This document shows positions 43,147 to 51,666 of a stretch of DNA of 64,000 nucleotides, piece by piece; position 1 is the stretch's first letter; every line of letters begins with the position of its first letter. This DNA comes from UBA6163 sp041753075 (GTDB taxonomy: Bacteria; Planctomycetota; Planctomycetia; Pirellulales; Pirellulaceae), in the NCBI GenBank assembly GCA_041753075.1, contig JBGSVE010000090.1, positions 1-64,000 of the forward strand, in the 5' to 3' direction. The notes under the pieces were generated by a model. The model searched no databases, was not told the DNA's origin, and was given only the letters and a program-made list of their open reading frames with translations. Both the position numbers and the translations under genes were made by a program.

Positions 43147-43800
43147 CTAGCCCGCCAGCGGCAGTGGCCGGGCGGACAATTCGACAGCAAGCTGCCCTTG
43201 TTGTGATCCGCTGAGACCGTCACAGGAAAATACCCACCACGGCTGAACCTTTCGGATGACACCTTTCTCCATGAAATCGGCGAAAAACGGGATCGATCGG
43301 CCCGTTATCTTGGCCGGATCAACGGACGCCTGATCACGCTCATCGACGAAGATCGAAACATCGATCGCAGGCTGGTCGTCATTCGCGCCGTTTCGCTGCC
43401 ACGAATAAATGTCGGCGGTAAGTTGGCGTTGATTGAACAACGAACCGTCGCCCGATGGCGCGATATCGACCTGTGGAAAGGAATCCAACGAAAGTGTTTC
43501 AATCGCGATCGTCGATTCGACGACCAATTGGTCGCGGTTGGCTTTGACGATCAAGAACACCAAATCGACTCCAGCGTCATCAACACTCGTCGGCGGCATT
43601 GACCAATGCAACTCGTCGCCGCGAATGAAGCTATCCTGCAGCTCGGGCAGCGGCTCGCCGGCCAGCGAAACGATCGACCGCGAAACGGTTGAATCGTCTT
43701 GAGATACAGCGACCTCAATGCCGTCGGCCGATCGGCTGACCTGGAAGTGCCAACCGCTGACGCGAAACGACGCCCGGCCATGATTCAAAATGTCCCACAT
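43147..43800 (-). CDS. Hypothetical protein, beta-rich
   Basis: A 217-residue protein I cannot assign. It opens MWDILNHGRASFRVSGWHFQ and is predicted mostly beta with no signal peptide or membrane segment. Segments such as LHWSMPPTSVDDAGVDLVFL and LVVESTIAIETLSLDSFPQV suggest a secretion-independent domain, perhaps a sensor or binding module. It is encoded alone, between the ABC operon and a sulfatase gene on the other strand. Codon use looks like that of its neighbours, and the unbroken frame with an ATG start supports a real gene. Confidence 0.55.
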   Translation of the reverse strand: MWDILNHGRASFRVSGWHFQVSRSADGIEVAVSQDDSTVSRSIVSLAGEPLPELQDSFIRGDELHWSMPPTSVDDAGVDLVFLIVKANRDQLVVESTIAIETLSLDSFPQVDIAPSGDGSLFNQRQLTADIYSWQRNGANDDQPAIDVSIFVDERDQASVDPAKITGRSIPFFADFMEKGVIRKVQPWWVFSCDGLSGSQQGQLAVELSARPLPLAG

Positions 43801-43908
43801 TGCTTTTTCTCTACTCGCAAGTTGCCCTCAATCGTAAAGCCGTTCATTAGACCAAATCACCTGGCGGATAGGTTAAGCTAAGTTCTTCCTTCGCACCTTT
43901 GGTTTGCA

Positions 43909-43987
43909 TTGTAGAACGATTGTCTCAATCGTTTGGCGCGGAACTGAAAACACCTTAACCCAAACGATTGAGACAATTGTTCTAAAA
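43909..43987. repeat. Palindromic repeat, family A, copy 1
   Basis: Arms 43909-43936 and 43960-43987 are complementary over about 26 bases (GTAGAACGATTGTCTCAATC against GATTGAGACAATTGTTCTA) with one or two mismatches and a 23-base loop. A second member of the same family, differing at several bases, lies at 48538-48598. The pair brackets the sulfatase/C25/trypsin block. The size and structure fit a REP or small MITE type of element. It sits immediately upstream of the sulfatase start and could affect its expression. Confidence 0.85.
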
Positions 43988-44002
43988 TTAGGTAACATCG
44001 CT

Positions 44003-45505
44003 ATGGTCAAGTTTACGCATACGACGCTGATCGCACTTACGGTTCTGATTGGCAATGTTGCTTTTGCGGACGACGCGTCGAGCAAGTCGGCATGGTCGGC
44101 CAAGCCAAAAAATATCTTGATGATTGCGATCGATGATCTCAACGATTGGATTGGTCCGCTCGGTGGGCATCCTCAAGTCAAGACGCCGGCGCTTGATCGA
44201 TTGGCGGCGCGGGGCATGACGTTTACCAATGCGCATTGCCAAGCAACGCTCTGCAATCCTTCACGCACCAGTCTACTGACCGGACTGCGCCCCGGCACGA
44301 CCGGCGTGTACGGTTTGTCGCCTTGGTTTCGCAACGTCGAGAGGTTGAAAGACATCGAGTCTTTGCCCCAACATTTGCGGGCAAGTGGACTGCGAACGTT
44401 GACCTGCGGAAAAGTCTATCACGGCAGTTATGGTCGCGGCCCGATCGAGTTTGACACGGTCGGCGTTTCCGCCAGTGTCGGCGCGCGACCGCCGCAAAAG
44501 TTGATTGGTCCGACTCCCGGCGGCAACAATCCGCTGATGGACTGGGGCACGTTTCCGCATCGAGATGAAGACAAAGGCGATTGGCAAGTCGCGTCCTGGG
44601 CGACGAAGCAATTGCAGGAAATCCCCGCCGACTCGCAACCGTTTTTTCTGTCCGCCGGTTTCTTCTTGCCGCACGTGCCGTGTTATGTGACTCAATCATG
44701 GTACGACATGTATCCCGACGAGACGCTGGTCATGCCGCCGATCTTGGATGGTGATCGCGACGACACTCCGCAATCGTCCTGGTACATCCACTGGGATCTT
44801 CCCGAACCACGCACCAGTTGGCTGGAGCAGCACGACCAACTTCGCCCGCTTGTTCGTTCGTACCTCGCGTCGATTTCGTTTGTCGACAGTCAAGTTGGTC
44901 GGCTACTCGATGCACTGGAGAATTCGCCGCATCGCGATGACACGTTGGTCGTGCTGTGGTCCGACCATGGTTATCACCTCGGCGAAAAGGCCATCTCGGG
45001 CAAGAATTCTCTGTGGCAACGATCAACCCGCGTGCCGTTGTTGTTCGCGGGACCGGGGATCGAGCCGGGATCACGATGTGACCAACCCGTCGAGCTACTG
45101 GACATTTATCCGACGCTCTCAAACATGATTGGAAGTGCGCCGCCAGCGCATCTGGAAGGCTTGAGCTTGGCAGGCTTGTTGCTTGATCCAGCGGCCAAAC
45201 GATCTCGTCCCGCGATCACTACTCACAACGCTGGCAATCACAGTATTCGCGACGATCATTATCGCCTGATTCGATATCTTGATGGAGCCGAAGAGTTTTA
45301 CGATTGCCAGATTGATCCGAACGAATTCAACAACCAGATCGCCAACCCGCAATACGCCAGCCAAATTGCGGCGTTGCGCAAATGGATTCCGCAAAGCGAT
45401 TCGCCATTGGCAGCGGGCAGCGCCGACCGTATTCTGGAGCGGCGCGATGACGGCGTGATTTATTGGGAAAACAAACCGATCGTCGCCGGTGAAGCAATAA
45501 AATAG
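44003..45505 (+). CDS. Sulfatase (iduronate-2-sulfatase-like)
   Basis: A 500-residue secreted sulfatase. ATG 44003 gives a signal peptide MVKFTHTTLIALTVLIGNVA ending at FA-DD. The longer frame from 43904 runs through the palindromic repeat and is not used. The N-terminal block is KPKNILMIAIDDLNDWIGPL, and C84 lies in CNPSRTSLLTGLRP, the formylglycine site. Metal and catalytic blocks continue with GYHLGEKAISGKNSLW and VVLWSDHGYHLGEK. Conserved DDLNDW and the EKxISGKNSLW type loop are typical of iduronate-2-sulfatase relatives, suggesting uronate- or fucan-like substrates, but this is inference. The C25 peptidase gene begins one base after the stop. Confidence 0.9.
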   Translation: MVKFTHTTLIALTVLIGNVAFADDASSKSAWSAKPKNILMIAIDDLNDWIGPLGGHPQVKTPALDRLAARGMTFTNAHCQATLCNPSRTSLLTGLRPGTTGVYGLSPWFRNVERLKDIESLPQHLRASGLRTLTCGKVYHGSYGRGPIEFDTVGVSASVGARPPQKLIGPTPGGNNPLMDWGTFPHRDEDKGDWQVASWATKQLQEIPADSQPFFLSAGFFLPHVPCYVTQSWYDMYPDETLVMPPILDGDRDDTPQSSWYIHWDLPEPRTSWLEQHDQLRPLVRSYLASISFVDSQVGRLLDALENSPHRDDTLVVLWSDHGYHLGEKAISGKNSLWQRSTRVPLLFAGPGIEPGSRCDQPVELLDIYPTLSNMIGSAPPAHLEGLSLAGLLLDPAAKRSRPAITTHNAGNHSIRDDHYRLIRYLDGAEEFYDCQIDPNEFNNQIANPQYASQIAALRKWIPQSDSPLAAGSADRILERRDDGVIYWENKPIVAGEAIK

Positions 45506-45506
45506 T

Positions 45507-47213
45507 ATGAATGTCACCAGGGATTGGATGCTGGCGTGGTGCCTGATCGGAGCGGGCGTCGTGGGTTGCTCCGCGAACGTTTCCGTTGTCTCGCCTGAAC
45601 CACGGGAAACCGAAGACATCGATTCGGGCGATCTTGATTGGGTGGTCCCGCCGGCTGCAATTGAACCGGAACCACCTAGCGACGTTAGACGCAGCGAAGT
45701 GATTGTGGTTTGTCCGGTCGCGTTTCATCCGGCGTTGCAACCTTGGGTCCAGCGTCGCGAGCAACAAGCGATGATGGTCACAGTCCTCAATACTTCGCCG
45801 GACACAGAACTACTGGCGCAGACAATCGCCAATTCGAACAAGGGGAATTGTCGATATGTGTTGTTGGTCGGTGACGCAATCATTCCGGGTGGCGAAGATG
45901 GGATCGATCAACCGAATTTGGTGCCGACGTTCTATCAAGATGCCGACGTTTCAAAACCATATCAACAAACACGCGAGCTTCCCGGCGATTTTCGGTTTGG
46001 TGATTTTGATCGTGACGGAATCATTGATGCTGCCGTAGGGCGTTTGCCCGTTAAGACTGCGGCGCAGTTGACCGCGCTTATCGATCGCATCATTGACTAC
46101 GAGGACAGCCGCGATTTTGGACGATGGCGATCGCGTGTCGATCTCGTTGCTGGACTGGGTGGCTTCGGCACGATGATTGACCGTGCCATCGAAATGGTCG
46201 CCGGCGGCATTATCACCGGCGCGCTGCCTGGTTCGGTGCGGACGCGAATTACGCACGCGGGGCCAGCGAGTTTGTTTCACCCCGGCACGCAATCGTTCAC
46301 GGACACGGTGCTCGACAATTATCGAGACGGTGCGCGTTTTTGGGTCTACGCTGGGCATGGTTGGATCACCGAATTGGACCGCGTGCCATCGGGGCCAGTG
46401 GGCCGGCCCGTATTGTCAATGACCGATTTGCCGATGCTCGATCGTCCGCATTCGTCGGCACCCATCGCCTTGATCTTGGCTTGTTACACCGGAGCGTTCG
46501 ATGCGCTGGAAGATAGCTTGGCTGAGCGAATGCTGTTGGCGGACTTCGGTCCGATCGCCGTGATTGCCGGGTCGCGTGTGACGATGCCGTATGGCAACGC
46601 GGCGACGGCAATCGGTTTGATTCGTGCAATCTACAATGATGACGCGGCGCGATTAGGTGATGCATGGTTGGCGTCAATGAATGAGTTAGCAACCGCGTCG
46701 GATGCAAGCGATGATTTAAAAACAAGACGCATGATGATTGACGGAATCGCATCCGTTGCCGGTGGCGGGGCGCGAATGGACGACGAGCGACGCGAGCACA
46801 TGCAGCTTTACAATCTACTGGGCGACCCCACACTCTTGCTCGGAACTGTGCATGATGTGGTCGTTGATGACCAGGGCGATGCGGTCGTTGGCCAACCGAT
46901 TGTTGTCCGCGGTCAAACGCCAATTTCCGGCACGATGGTGGTCGAGGTGCATCGTCGGCTGGGTTCGCTGCCGATCGCCACGAATGCCGAAAACGTTTCG
47001 CGGTACATCGAGGCCAATGACACCGTCATTACCTCGACGTCTTTCGACGTTGAGGCTGGCCCGTGGCAATGTGCGATGCCAACCGATCGATTGGTTTTGC
47101 ATTCAAAGACGACATCGCTTCCAATCACGATCAAAGTGGAAGTCATCGGCCACGATGGATATGCGGCTGGATCGCGCGCCGCGTGGTTGAGAACGCCAGT
47201 CGTCGCGAAGTGA
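45507..47213 (+). CDS. C25 gingipain-like cysteine peptidase lipoprotein
   Basis: A 568-residue protein with the caspase/gingipain fold. The N-terminus has a lipobox (GVVGC at about residue 21), so it is probably a lipoprotein. The catalytic domain runs about 110-440: CRYVLLVGDAIIPGGEDG, GDFRFGDFDRDGIIDAAVGR (family C25 core), catalytic His284 in WVYAGHGWITEL and Cys326 in LILACYTGAFDALEDSLAER. The C-terminal third is a beta domain starting QLYNLLGDPTLLL, as in gingipain-type Ig folds. All catalytic residues are present. It starts one base after the sulfatase stop, so the two are cotranscribed, and it faces the convergent trypsin-like gene. Specificity cannot be read. Confidence 0.8.
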   Translation: MNVTRDWMLAWCLIGAGVVGCSANVSVVSPEPRETEDIDSGDLDWVVPPAAIEPEPPSDVRRSEVIVVCPVAFHPALQPWVQRREQQAMMVTVLNTSPDTELLAQTIANSNKGNCRYVLLVGDAIIPGGEDGIDQPNLVPTFYQDADVSKPYQQTRELPGDFRFGDFDRDGIIDAAVGRLPVKTAAQLTALIDRIIDYEDSRDFGRWRSRVDLVAGLGGFGTMIDRAIEMVAGGIITGALPGSVRTRITHAGPASLFHPGTQSFTDTVLDNYRDGARFWVYAGHGWITELDRVPSGPVGRPVLSMTDLPMLDRPHSSAPIALILACYTGAFDALEDSLAERMLLADFGPIAVIAGSRVTMPYGNAATAIGLIRAIYNDDAARLGDAWLASMNELATASDASDDLKTRRMMIDGIASVAGGGARMDDERREHMQLYNLLGDPTLLLGTVHDVVVDDQGDAVVGQPIVVRGQTPISGTMVVEVHRRLGSLPIATNAENVSRYIEANDTVITSTSFDVEAGPWQCAMPTDRLVLHSKTTSLPITIKVEVIGHDGYAAGSRAAWLRTPVVAK

Positions 47214-47257
47214 TGGCAAAAACGCTGTTCTACAATGCGATATTCGAACTTAACGGC

Positions 47258-48292
47258 TCAAAAATCGGCGAGCGTTGGACGGCCGAACGGCCGAACGAAC
47301 GATCGCCTGCTGGACAGGTTGATCGCGCCAATTCCGCCCGTACCTGTGCCGCCGGCTCCGTCATCGGGTGTTGGCGCTTGCAAGGATTCGAGAAGCTGTG
47401 TCAGGAAATCGATCAAGAACTGCAGGAAGGGAAAGGGTTGTGACCAAAAATCATCACACGTCGACATGTCATCGTCGTCAGTCGGTGGTGTGCCATCACC
47501 GGGTAGCATTCCCTCGCTCATCAGCGCCTGGTCGATCCAATCGGCGAATGCATCGACGCGGGTATTGAACGCCATGTCACCCAGCATCGCATTGGCTTCG
47601 GAGCCACCTGATGTGATGGATGCAATGAACAATTCGCCGTCAACGTCGAGGTAGCCGGGACCGCCTGAATCCCCAGCGGCCGTGTTTGATTCGGTCGGAT
47701 CATCGAAGGTCCACAGCACCAAAGTATCGCCCACGTCATCGATCATCGTCATCCCGACATTCTTGGTGCCAAACGTGCCGGCAACGCCACCACTGGCATC
47801 GCCGGTTTGACCAAATCCAACAATGAACAAGACGTCCCCGATCATCGGTGTGCCACGAAAGATGTTCGATGGTGCTACATCGAGAACCGGTTCATCGAGC
47901 ACCAAGATCGCGATGTCATTGGCCGAAGTCTGGACGTTGTAGTCCGGGTGAATGACTACTTCCGAGGTCGCATAGACTTGGTCGCCAACGGTAAACCTGC
48001 CGGCTGTGGCGCTTTCAATCTCCATCGCGCAGTGCGCCGCGGTCAACACGTGCGTCGACGAGATCAACGTCCCCGTGCAAAATCCTCCTGCACTAGCGCT
48101 GCCAACGATTCCGACCGATGGGTACTCATCGGTCGTTTCGCCAACCAAAATCCGCGGCGTCGGGTTGTTACTGATTCGCAAGACGCGGGGAATTGGTTGC
48201 TGCGCCAACAAGCTTGATGTCGACCCCGCACAACCGGTAATGACAAGTGCGCAAACAAGACGCGCACTTGAAAAGCAAACGCAATACAACAT
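47258..48292 (-). CDS. Trypsin-like serine protease, lipoprotein
   Basis: About 344 residues. ATG 48292 has GGAG eight bases upstream. A signal peptide with lipobox LVITGC (Cys at about 20) indicates a lipoprotein. The chymotrypsin-fold triad is complete: His in LTAAHCAMEIES, Asp in SANDIAILVLDEP and Ser in AAGDSGGPGYLDVDGELF. The C-terminal extension after the protease domain has an Asp-rich linker (PPTDDDDMSTC), a hydrophobic helix FPFLQFLIDFLTQLL and a Gly/Thr-rich tail ending RPFGRPTLADF. It is convergent with the C25 gene, separated by 44 bases. Specificity is unknown. Confidence 0.85.
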   Translation of the reverse strand: MLYCVCFSSARLVCALVITGCAGSTSSLLAQQPIPRVLRISNNPTPRILVGETTDEYPSVGIVGSASAGGFCTGTLISSTHVLTAAHCAMEIESATAGRFTVGDQVYATSEVVIHPDYNVQTSANDIAILVLDEPVLDVAPSNIFRGTPMIGDVLFIVGFGQTGDASGGVAGTFGTKNVGMTMIDDVGDTLVLWTFDDPTESNTAAGDSGGPGYLDVDGELFIASITSGGSEANAMLGDMAFNTRVDAFADWIDQALMSEGMLPGDGTPPTDDDDMSTCDDFWSQPFPFLQFLIDFLTQLLESLQAPTPDDGAGGTGTGGIGAINLSSRRSFVRPFGRPTLADF

Positions 48293-48420
48293 CACAGTGA
48301 CTCCGCCACAATGGCTAACCGGGGAAGGCAATTAGAATTACAGGGACAATGATGTATTTCAGGGTTGCTCCGGTAGAACACCGAAGTGTGCTGATGGTTT
48401 CGCGAAATCGAAAGCTGTCG

Positions 48421-48477
48421 CCACAAAAAAACATGGGCCTGGGAAGTGTTAACACTTCCCGGGCCCATTGTTTGTGG
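48421..48477 (-). terminator. Long palindrome, probable rho-independent terminator
   Basis: The core 48434-48467 is a 17-base arm palindrome with one wobble mismatch and centre GTTAAC; outer CCACAAA/TTTGTGG words extend it. On the minus strand the stem is followed by ATGTTTTTTTG, a good terminator tail for the gene ending at 48641. On the plus strand the tail is weaker. It could equally be another small palindromic repeat element. Confidence 0.6.
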
Positions 48478-48537
48478 CAATGACGCAGATGCGATCGAGT
48501 GGATGTTCAAGCTCAAAAATAAGAGTTGCGGCGATTG

Positions 48538-48598
48538 CAGAACGGCTGTCCTCAGTCGTTTGTGCGCTGCCAAACGGTTGGGGACAACCGTTCTACAA
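48538..48598. repeat. Palindromic repeat, family A, copy 2
   Basis: Arms 48538-48562 and 48570-48595 are complementary over about 24 bases with a few mismatches (CAAACGGTTGGGGACAACCG against AGAACGGCTGTCCTCAGTCG). It shares its outer GTAGAACG/CGTTCTAC ends with the copy at 43909-43987. Loop is only seven bases, against 23 in copy 1. Confidence 0.85.
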
Positions 48599-48640
48599 TT
48601 TTTGACACCCGAAATCGAAGCTGAGATAAAGCGCTAGTGC

Positions 48641-49090
48641 CTATTCGGCGACCTTGGCGAAGCCAGCCTTCTCGAATGCCTTGTCGTTAAACACCATCGT
48701 CAACTGTTCTTTTTCTTCAGCCGCTTCGACTTTGCCTTTGCAATTTGCGCAGCAGAAAGAAACTTCGGCATCGCCGACTTTGATCTTGGTCTCTGCATTC
48801 AGCTCACCACCTCTGAAGGGACAAGTCTTTTGAACGTATTGCTTGGTCGCAACCAACTGCATGTTCGCATTGGGCGCAAATTTTTCCGGTGCTTCGGCAA
48901 ACTTGCCGGCGCAGTTGCCACAACAGAAGTAAACTTTGCCGTCTTTGTAATCAGCCGACTTGCTGGCAATGGCCGCTTTCGGTGCGACAACGCACTTTAC
49001 ACCGTCCAATTTCACTTCGTCGGCCCAGACGGTAACGCCCGCCACAATGACCACTGACAACGCCGACAGCCACATTTTTCGATTCAGCAT
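48641..49090 (-). CDS. Exported protein with two Cys-rich metal-binding repeats
   Basis: A 149-residue protein with signal peptide LSALSVVIVAGVTVWA and two copies of a YHS/TRASH-like metal-binding unit. Copy 1 is VKCVVAP...KVYFCCGNCAGKFAEAP (about 30-68); copy 2 is QKTCPFRGGE...VSFCCANCKGKVEAA (about 87-124). Each has a lone Cys followed by the FCCxNCxGK cluster. Such units bind Cu, Zn or other soft metals. It is probably periplasmic, serving metal storage or sensing. It is a single-gene unit; no metal transporter is adjacent. The duplication is internal, as the two halves are only loosely similar outside the Cys cluster. Confidence 0.75.
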   Translation of the reverse strand: MLNRKMWLSALSVVIVAGVTVWADEVKLDGVKCVVAPKAAIASKSADYKDGKVYFCCGNCAGKFAEAPEKFAPNANMQLVATKQYVQKTCPFRGGELNAETKIKVGDAEVSFCCANCKGKVEAAEEKEQLTMVFNDKAFEKAGFAKVAE

Positions 49091-49547
49091 CTCACCACTC
49101 CAAACGAGTTAACAGGTAATCAAGAAACTCAGAACAACGCCTCGATCCTACACTTTTTCCACGCACCGTGTCAAATCTAAGACCAATTTGGCAGAATCCG
49201 CTTGTCGCATTGAGGATGCCGAAAAAACCTATCGCCTGATTCTCCACTCTTGAACAATTGCAACAAATCGATTGCGGTCAATCGGCGTCTACGGTCCCCA
49301 ATGATTGCCAAAGCTCAAAGTCAACTGACATCGACATGAAAGCGGTTGAGCCGTCAAGTCTCGCCATATTAAAGCCACCTGAGTGGTAAGATGATGGTTT
49401 AACCGCTCCTATAATTTCCATTCCGATCGGAAAACTTAGGCCGTCCGTTTCACCAACACTGGGGATCGCTTCTCCAGGACTAAAGACATGATTAAAGTTC
49501 CATCAGACTTTGTCGCGGATTTGCCTAGGAACCCGGATTTTGGAGGC
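49091..49547. other. Intergenic region, nothing recognised
   Basis: About 450 bases with no supported gene, RNA or repeat. It should contain the promoter of the metal-binding-protein gene at its left end. Short frames near 49436-49547 continue into the palindromic element and are treated as spurious. Confidence 0.4.
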
Positions 49548-49752
49548 ATGGCTCCCGTGTCCAAAAGTCGTCGCGATGGAAGATTCGGGAAAGTCGCCGG
49601 CGGGTATCCCGCCGGCGAGCACCATTGTCGCACGGTCGACCGGGCTATTCCTTCCAAAGTTGCGTCCCCGCAGAGCTTCAGTCCGCTTCACCCGGCACGT
49701 CAATTGTACGGCACAGGATCGTCCTTCAGTCACTTTGGGCACGGGGGCCATC
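49548..49752. repeat. MITE-like element with imperfect terminal repeats
   Basis: The left end (ATGGCTCCCGTGTCCAAA, around 49549-49566) is the imperfect inverse of the right end (TTTGGGCACGGGGGCCAT, around 49733-49750), with two mismatches in 18 bases. Inside, 49594-49618 is an almost perfect 25-base palindrome built on GCCGGCGGG/CCCGCCGGC. Short open frames cross it on both strands but none has family resemblance. The arrangement suggests a roughly 200-base non-autonomous element; target-site duplication was not identified. Confidence 0.55.
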
Positions 49753-49754
49753 CC

Positions 49755-50633
49755 TCAAAAAATCCAACAGCACATCCTGCCTATCCACGATAAACCCGGA
49801 TGGACCGAACTTTCGTCAAAAATTCTTGTATCAATTGCTTGATTTACTTTGATCTCACGTATTTGCAGTTGAAATGAAGTGTTTAACGAACTGTCGCTGT
49901 CGCTACCATGCTGCTGCGTCAACTGTTTAACATACCAACGATCGGCAATTCGATCCCAATTATAAGTTGCCTGATACGAAATGTAGTCTGGTTTGCTATT
50001 GACAATTGACTGGACAAGCCCGTCCGAATTCAAATCGAACTTGAAAGTGAGATGCCCGCCACGTTGCGACGTTAGTTCTAAGGTGGCCTGAACGGGCGAT
50101 TTTATCAATTCAACTTTACGATCTCCGTACCTAAACGTTTCATCCGCAGTGATCAGGTCTCGTAATGAGAATTGAAAGTCCTAGTGCAACCATTTGTCTT
50201 GTAAAACTTGAAGGTATTCCTCCAATTGCTTTCGTGTCCCAAAACTGCGAACTACTTTGAGATGCTTCTTGTCGACTCTTATGATTCGGTTCTTGGACAT
50301 CAAGATCGATTCATCGCGACAAGATTCGTTTCCCTCGCGACACAATCGCACGTCGTACCGAACGTTGGCACCATTTCACCAGACTTGGCCATCTGCTGAT
50401 TCTTCGATACCAGCCTTGATACGTGCAGTGGAAAATCGAAAGCTGCCTGAGCTCCAGGCTTCGATCGCCGCATTTTGTGATGCCAACATCGCCGTTAGCC
50501 AATTGACTTCGTTTCCGGTTAGGGATTGCCCCAAAACGAAACTTGGTGAGCTGAATTTTGAAAGGACTACTGCCAGTATCAAGACGCGACAAAGAGCAAC
50601 CATCTGACGTATCCAATGAGTGAGGGCGCGCAA
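49755..50633 (-). pseudogene. Hypothetical exported protein gene with two nonsense codons
   Basis: A single reading frame of 292 codons, ATG 50633 to stop 49755, is interrupted by an in-frame TGA (50376-50378) and TAG (50181-50183) but no frameshift. The N-terminus (ALCRVLILAVVLSKFSSPSF) is a signal peptide ending VLGQ. The text between the stops is protein-like (NGANVRYDVRLCREGNES, ILMSKNRIIRVDKKHL, LEEYLQVLQDKW), and the end (LTFKFDLNSDGLVQSIVNSK, YNWDRIADRWYVKQLTQQ) resembles planctomycete exported proteins with a lipoprotein-sorting-like fold. The codons beside both stops look undisturbed, so this is a recent pseudogene unless both stops are read through. Family not recognised. Confidence 0.72.
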
Positions 50634-51276
50634 TGCAGTTTGTCGGGCGTCAAGCTTGATAATAAGAATTTCAAATGCGTAAAAATTCTTGCCTTGTTGA
50701 ATCTTTTATACCTACTACGCAAAAAAAGGAATTTGACGTACGATTCGCCACAGTTTGAACACAGCAGGCGGAATTTCCAAGAAACTACATCTACGAATGA
50801 TTCTGTCACGAATCAAGCAATTTTTTAAAGGAGTCTAACTGGACAGCGCCAGGTTTTGTGAGCGGCCCAGCGCTAGTCCCCGGTACTTCCCGAGCGAAAC
50901 CGGCGGCTAGCGCCGTGCCGCTCACAAAACGATCGAGCCCGTAAAAAGTGATGTTTTCGATCGAACTTGGCGCGGTCCAGCTAAGTAGACAAACGATTTG
51001 CGTGCGTCCCATTTGACCATCTCCAATCGAGTTCTCACCCGCGGCCGAAAAAGTAATCGAACAACGTGTTCAAATTTCGGTCGTTTCGCGGAATGTAGCC
51101 TTATCCGCCAATGCAGTCATTTTTTTTGTCTTTTAAGCCGTTCCGCCATCGGGCAGTTCGATTCGCGTAGATGCCCGTGACCTAACGTGTCAACGGTGGC
51201 GGCGATAAGGAGTGTGTCAACCAGCAACAATTCGCCGGGTTGAAAACTGACTCAACTTCACACAGGAACGATCGAA
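50634..51276. other. Intergenic region with a nested palindrome
   Basis: A 643-base gap. The part from 50634 to 50830 is A/T-richer than the rest of the window and carries no convincing frame. The middle holds the nested inverted repeat listed separately. The right part (50995-51276) contains the presumed promoter of the small gene at 51277, with AGGA at 51263-51266 as its binding site. Confidence 0.4.
50833..50990. repeat. Nested inverted repeat with GTGAGCGGC ends (REP/MITE-like)
   Basis: Inner arms 50853-50876 and 50907-50930 pair over GTTTTGTGAGCGGC and CTAGCGC words. Outer arms 50833-50852 and 50966-50990 pair imperfectly (ACTGGACAGCGCCAGG against CTTGGCGCGGTCCAGC). The total length is about 158 bases. 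The inner motif (GTGAGCGGC...GCTAGCGCC...GCCGG) recurs as a half copy at 54706-54730, so it belongs to a dispersed family. Confidence 0.7.
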
Positions 51277-51597
51277 ATGGGCAAGTTTTACGTTGAATCC
51301 GGTACGGTTCGCTGCATGGTCGCTGCCGAAAACTCCCGCGCCGCGGCGTTATGGGCCGTCCACCGCGCAATGCAACAGATTATGCCGCTGGACGATGCGG
51401 TCGAATCCACCCCAGAATCAAAACAGCAGCAATCCAAGGCAACCGGTGTCATGGTCCTGGGGGCAACCATCCGCACTAGCGAGCGAGGTTATGGCAGCGA
51501 AGATGAGAACCAAATGCCGACGTTCGAGATCGTCACGGAGTGGAATCAATTGGTCAACACGCTGGACCGCTTGGAAGGCTTGCTGGGTAGAATATAA
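51277..51597 (+). CDS. Small conserved hypothetical protein
   Basis: A 106-residue acidic protein with a good ribosome binding site (AGGA, ten bases before ATG). It starts MGKFYVESGTVRCMVAAENS and contains AALWAVHRAMQQIMP, then a low-complexity stretch SKQQQSKATG and ends LVNTLDRLEGLLGRI. No signal or membrane segment. The N-terminal sequence looks like a small regulator-size domain, but I cannot name it. It is convergent with purF (stop at 51667). Confidence 0.55.
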   Translation: MGKFYVESGTVRCMVAAENSRAAALWAVHRAMQQIMPLDDAVESTPESKQQQSKATGVMVLGATIRTSERGYGSEDENQMPTFEIVTEWNQLVNTLDRLEGLLGRI

Positions 51598-51666
51598 AGC
51601 CAATCGGCGGAATAATGTCTACCCGCACGAGCAAAACCAATCGCTGCACCGGAGTCGCAAACGAAT

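Larger units (their letters stand above)
48293..48640. other. Repeat-rich intergenic region
   Basis: This 348-base gap between two minus-strand genes holds the palindrome at 48421-48477 and family A copy 2 at 48538-48598. No coding frame is credible. The palindromes may end transcription from the metal-binding-protein gene, whose stop is at 48641; the promoter of the trypsin-like gene should be between 48293 and 48420. Confidence 0.5.

Noticed and set aside
43904..44002. Upstream extension of the sulfatase start
   Set aside because: The extra 33 codons are the palindromic repeat read as protein, and the signal peptide would be buried behind them.
49755..50633. Stop-codon recoding (TGA as Trp or Sec) in the interrupted gene
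   Set aside because: Other genes here use TGA as a stop (for example 10230, 12231 and 14378), and a separate TAG also interrupts the frame, so nonsense mutation is simpler.
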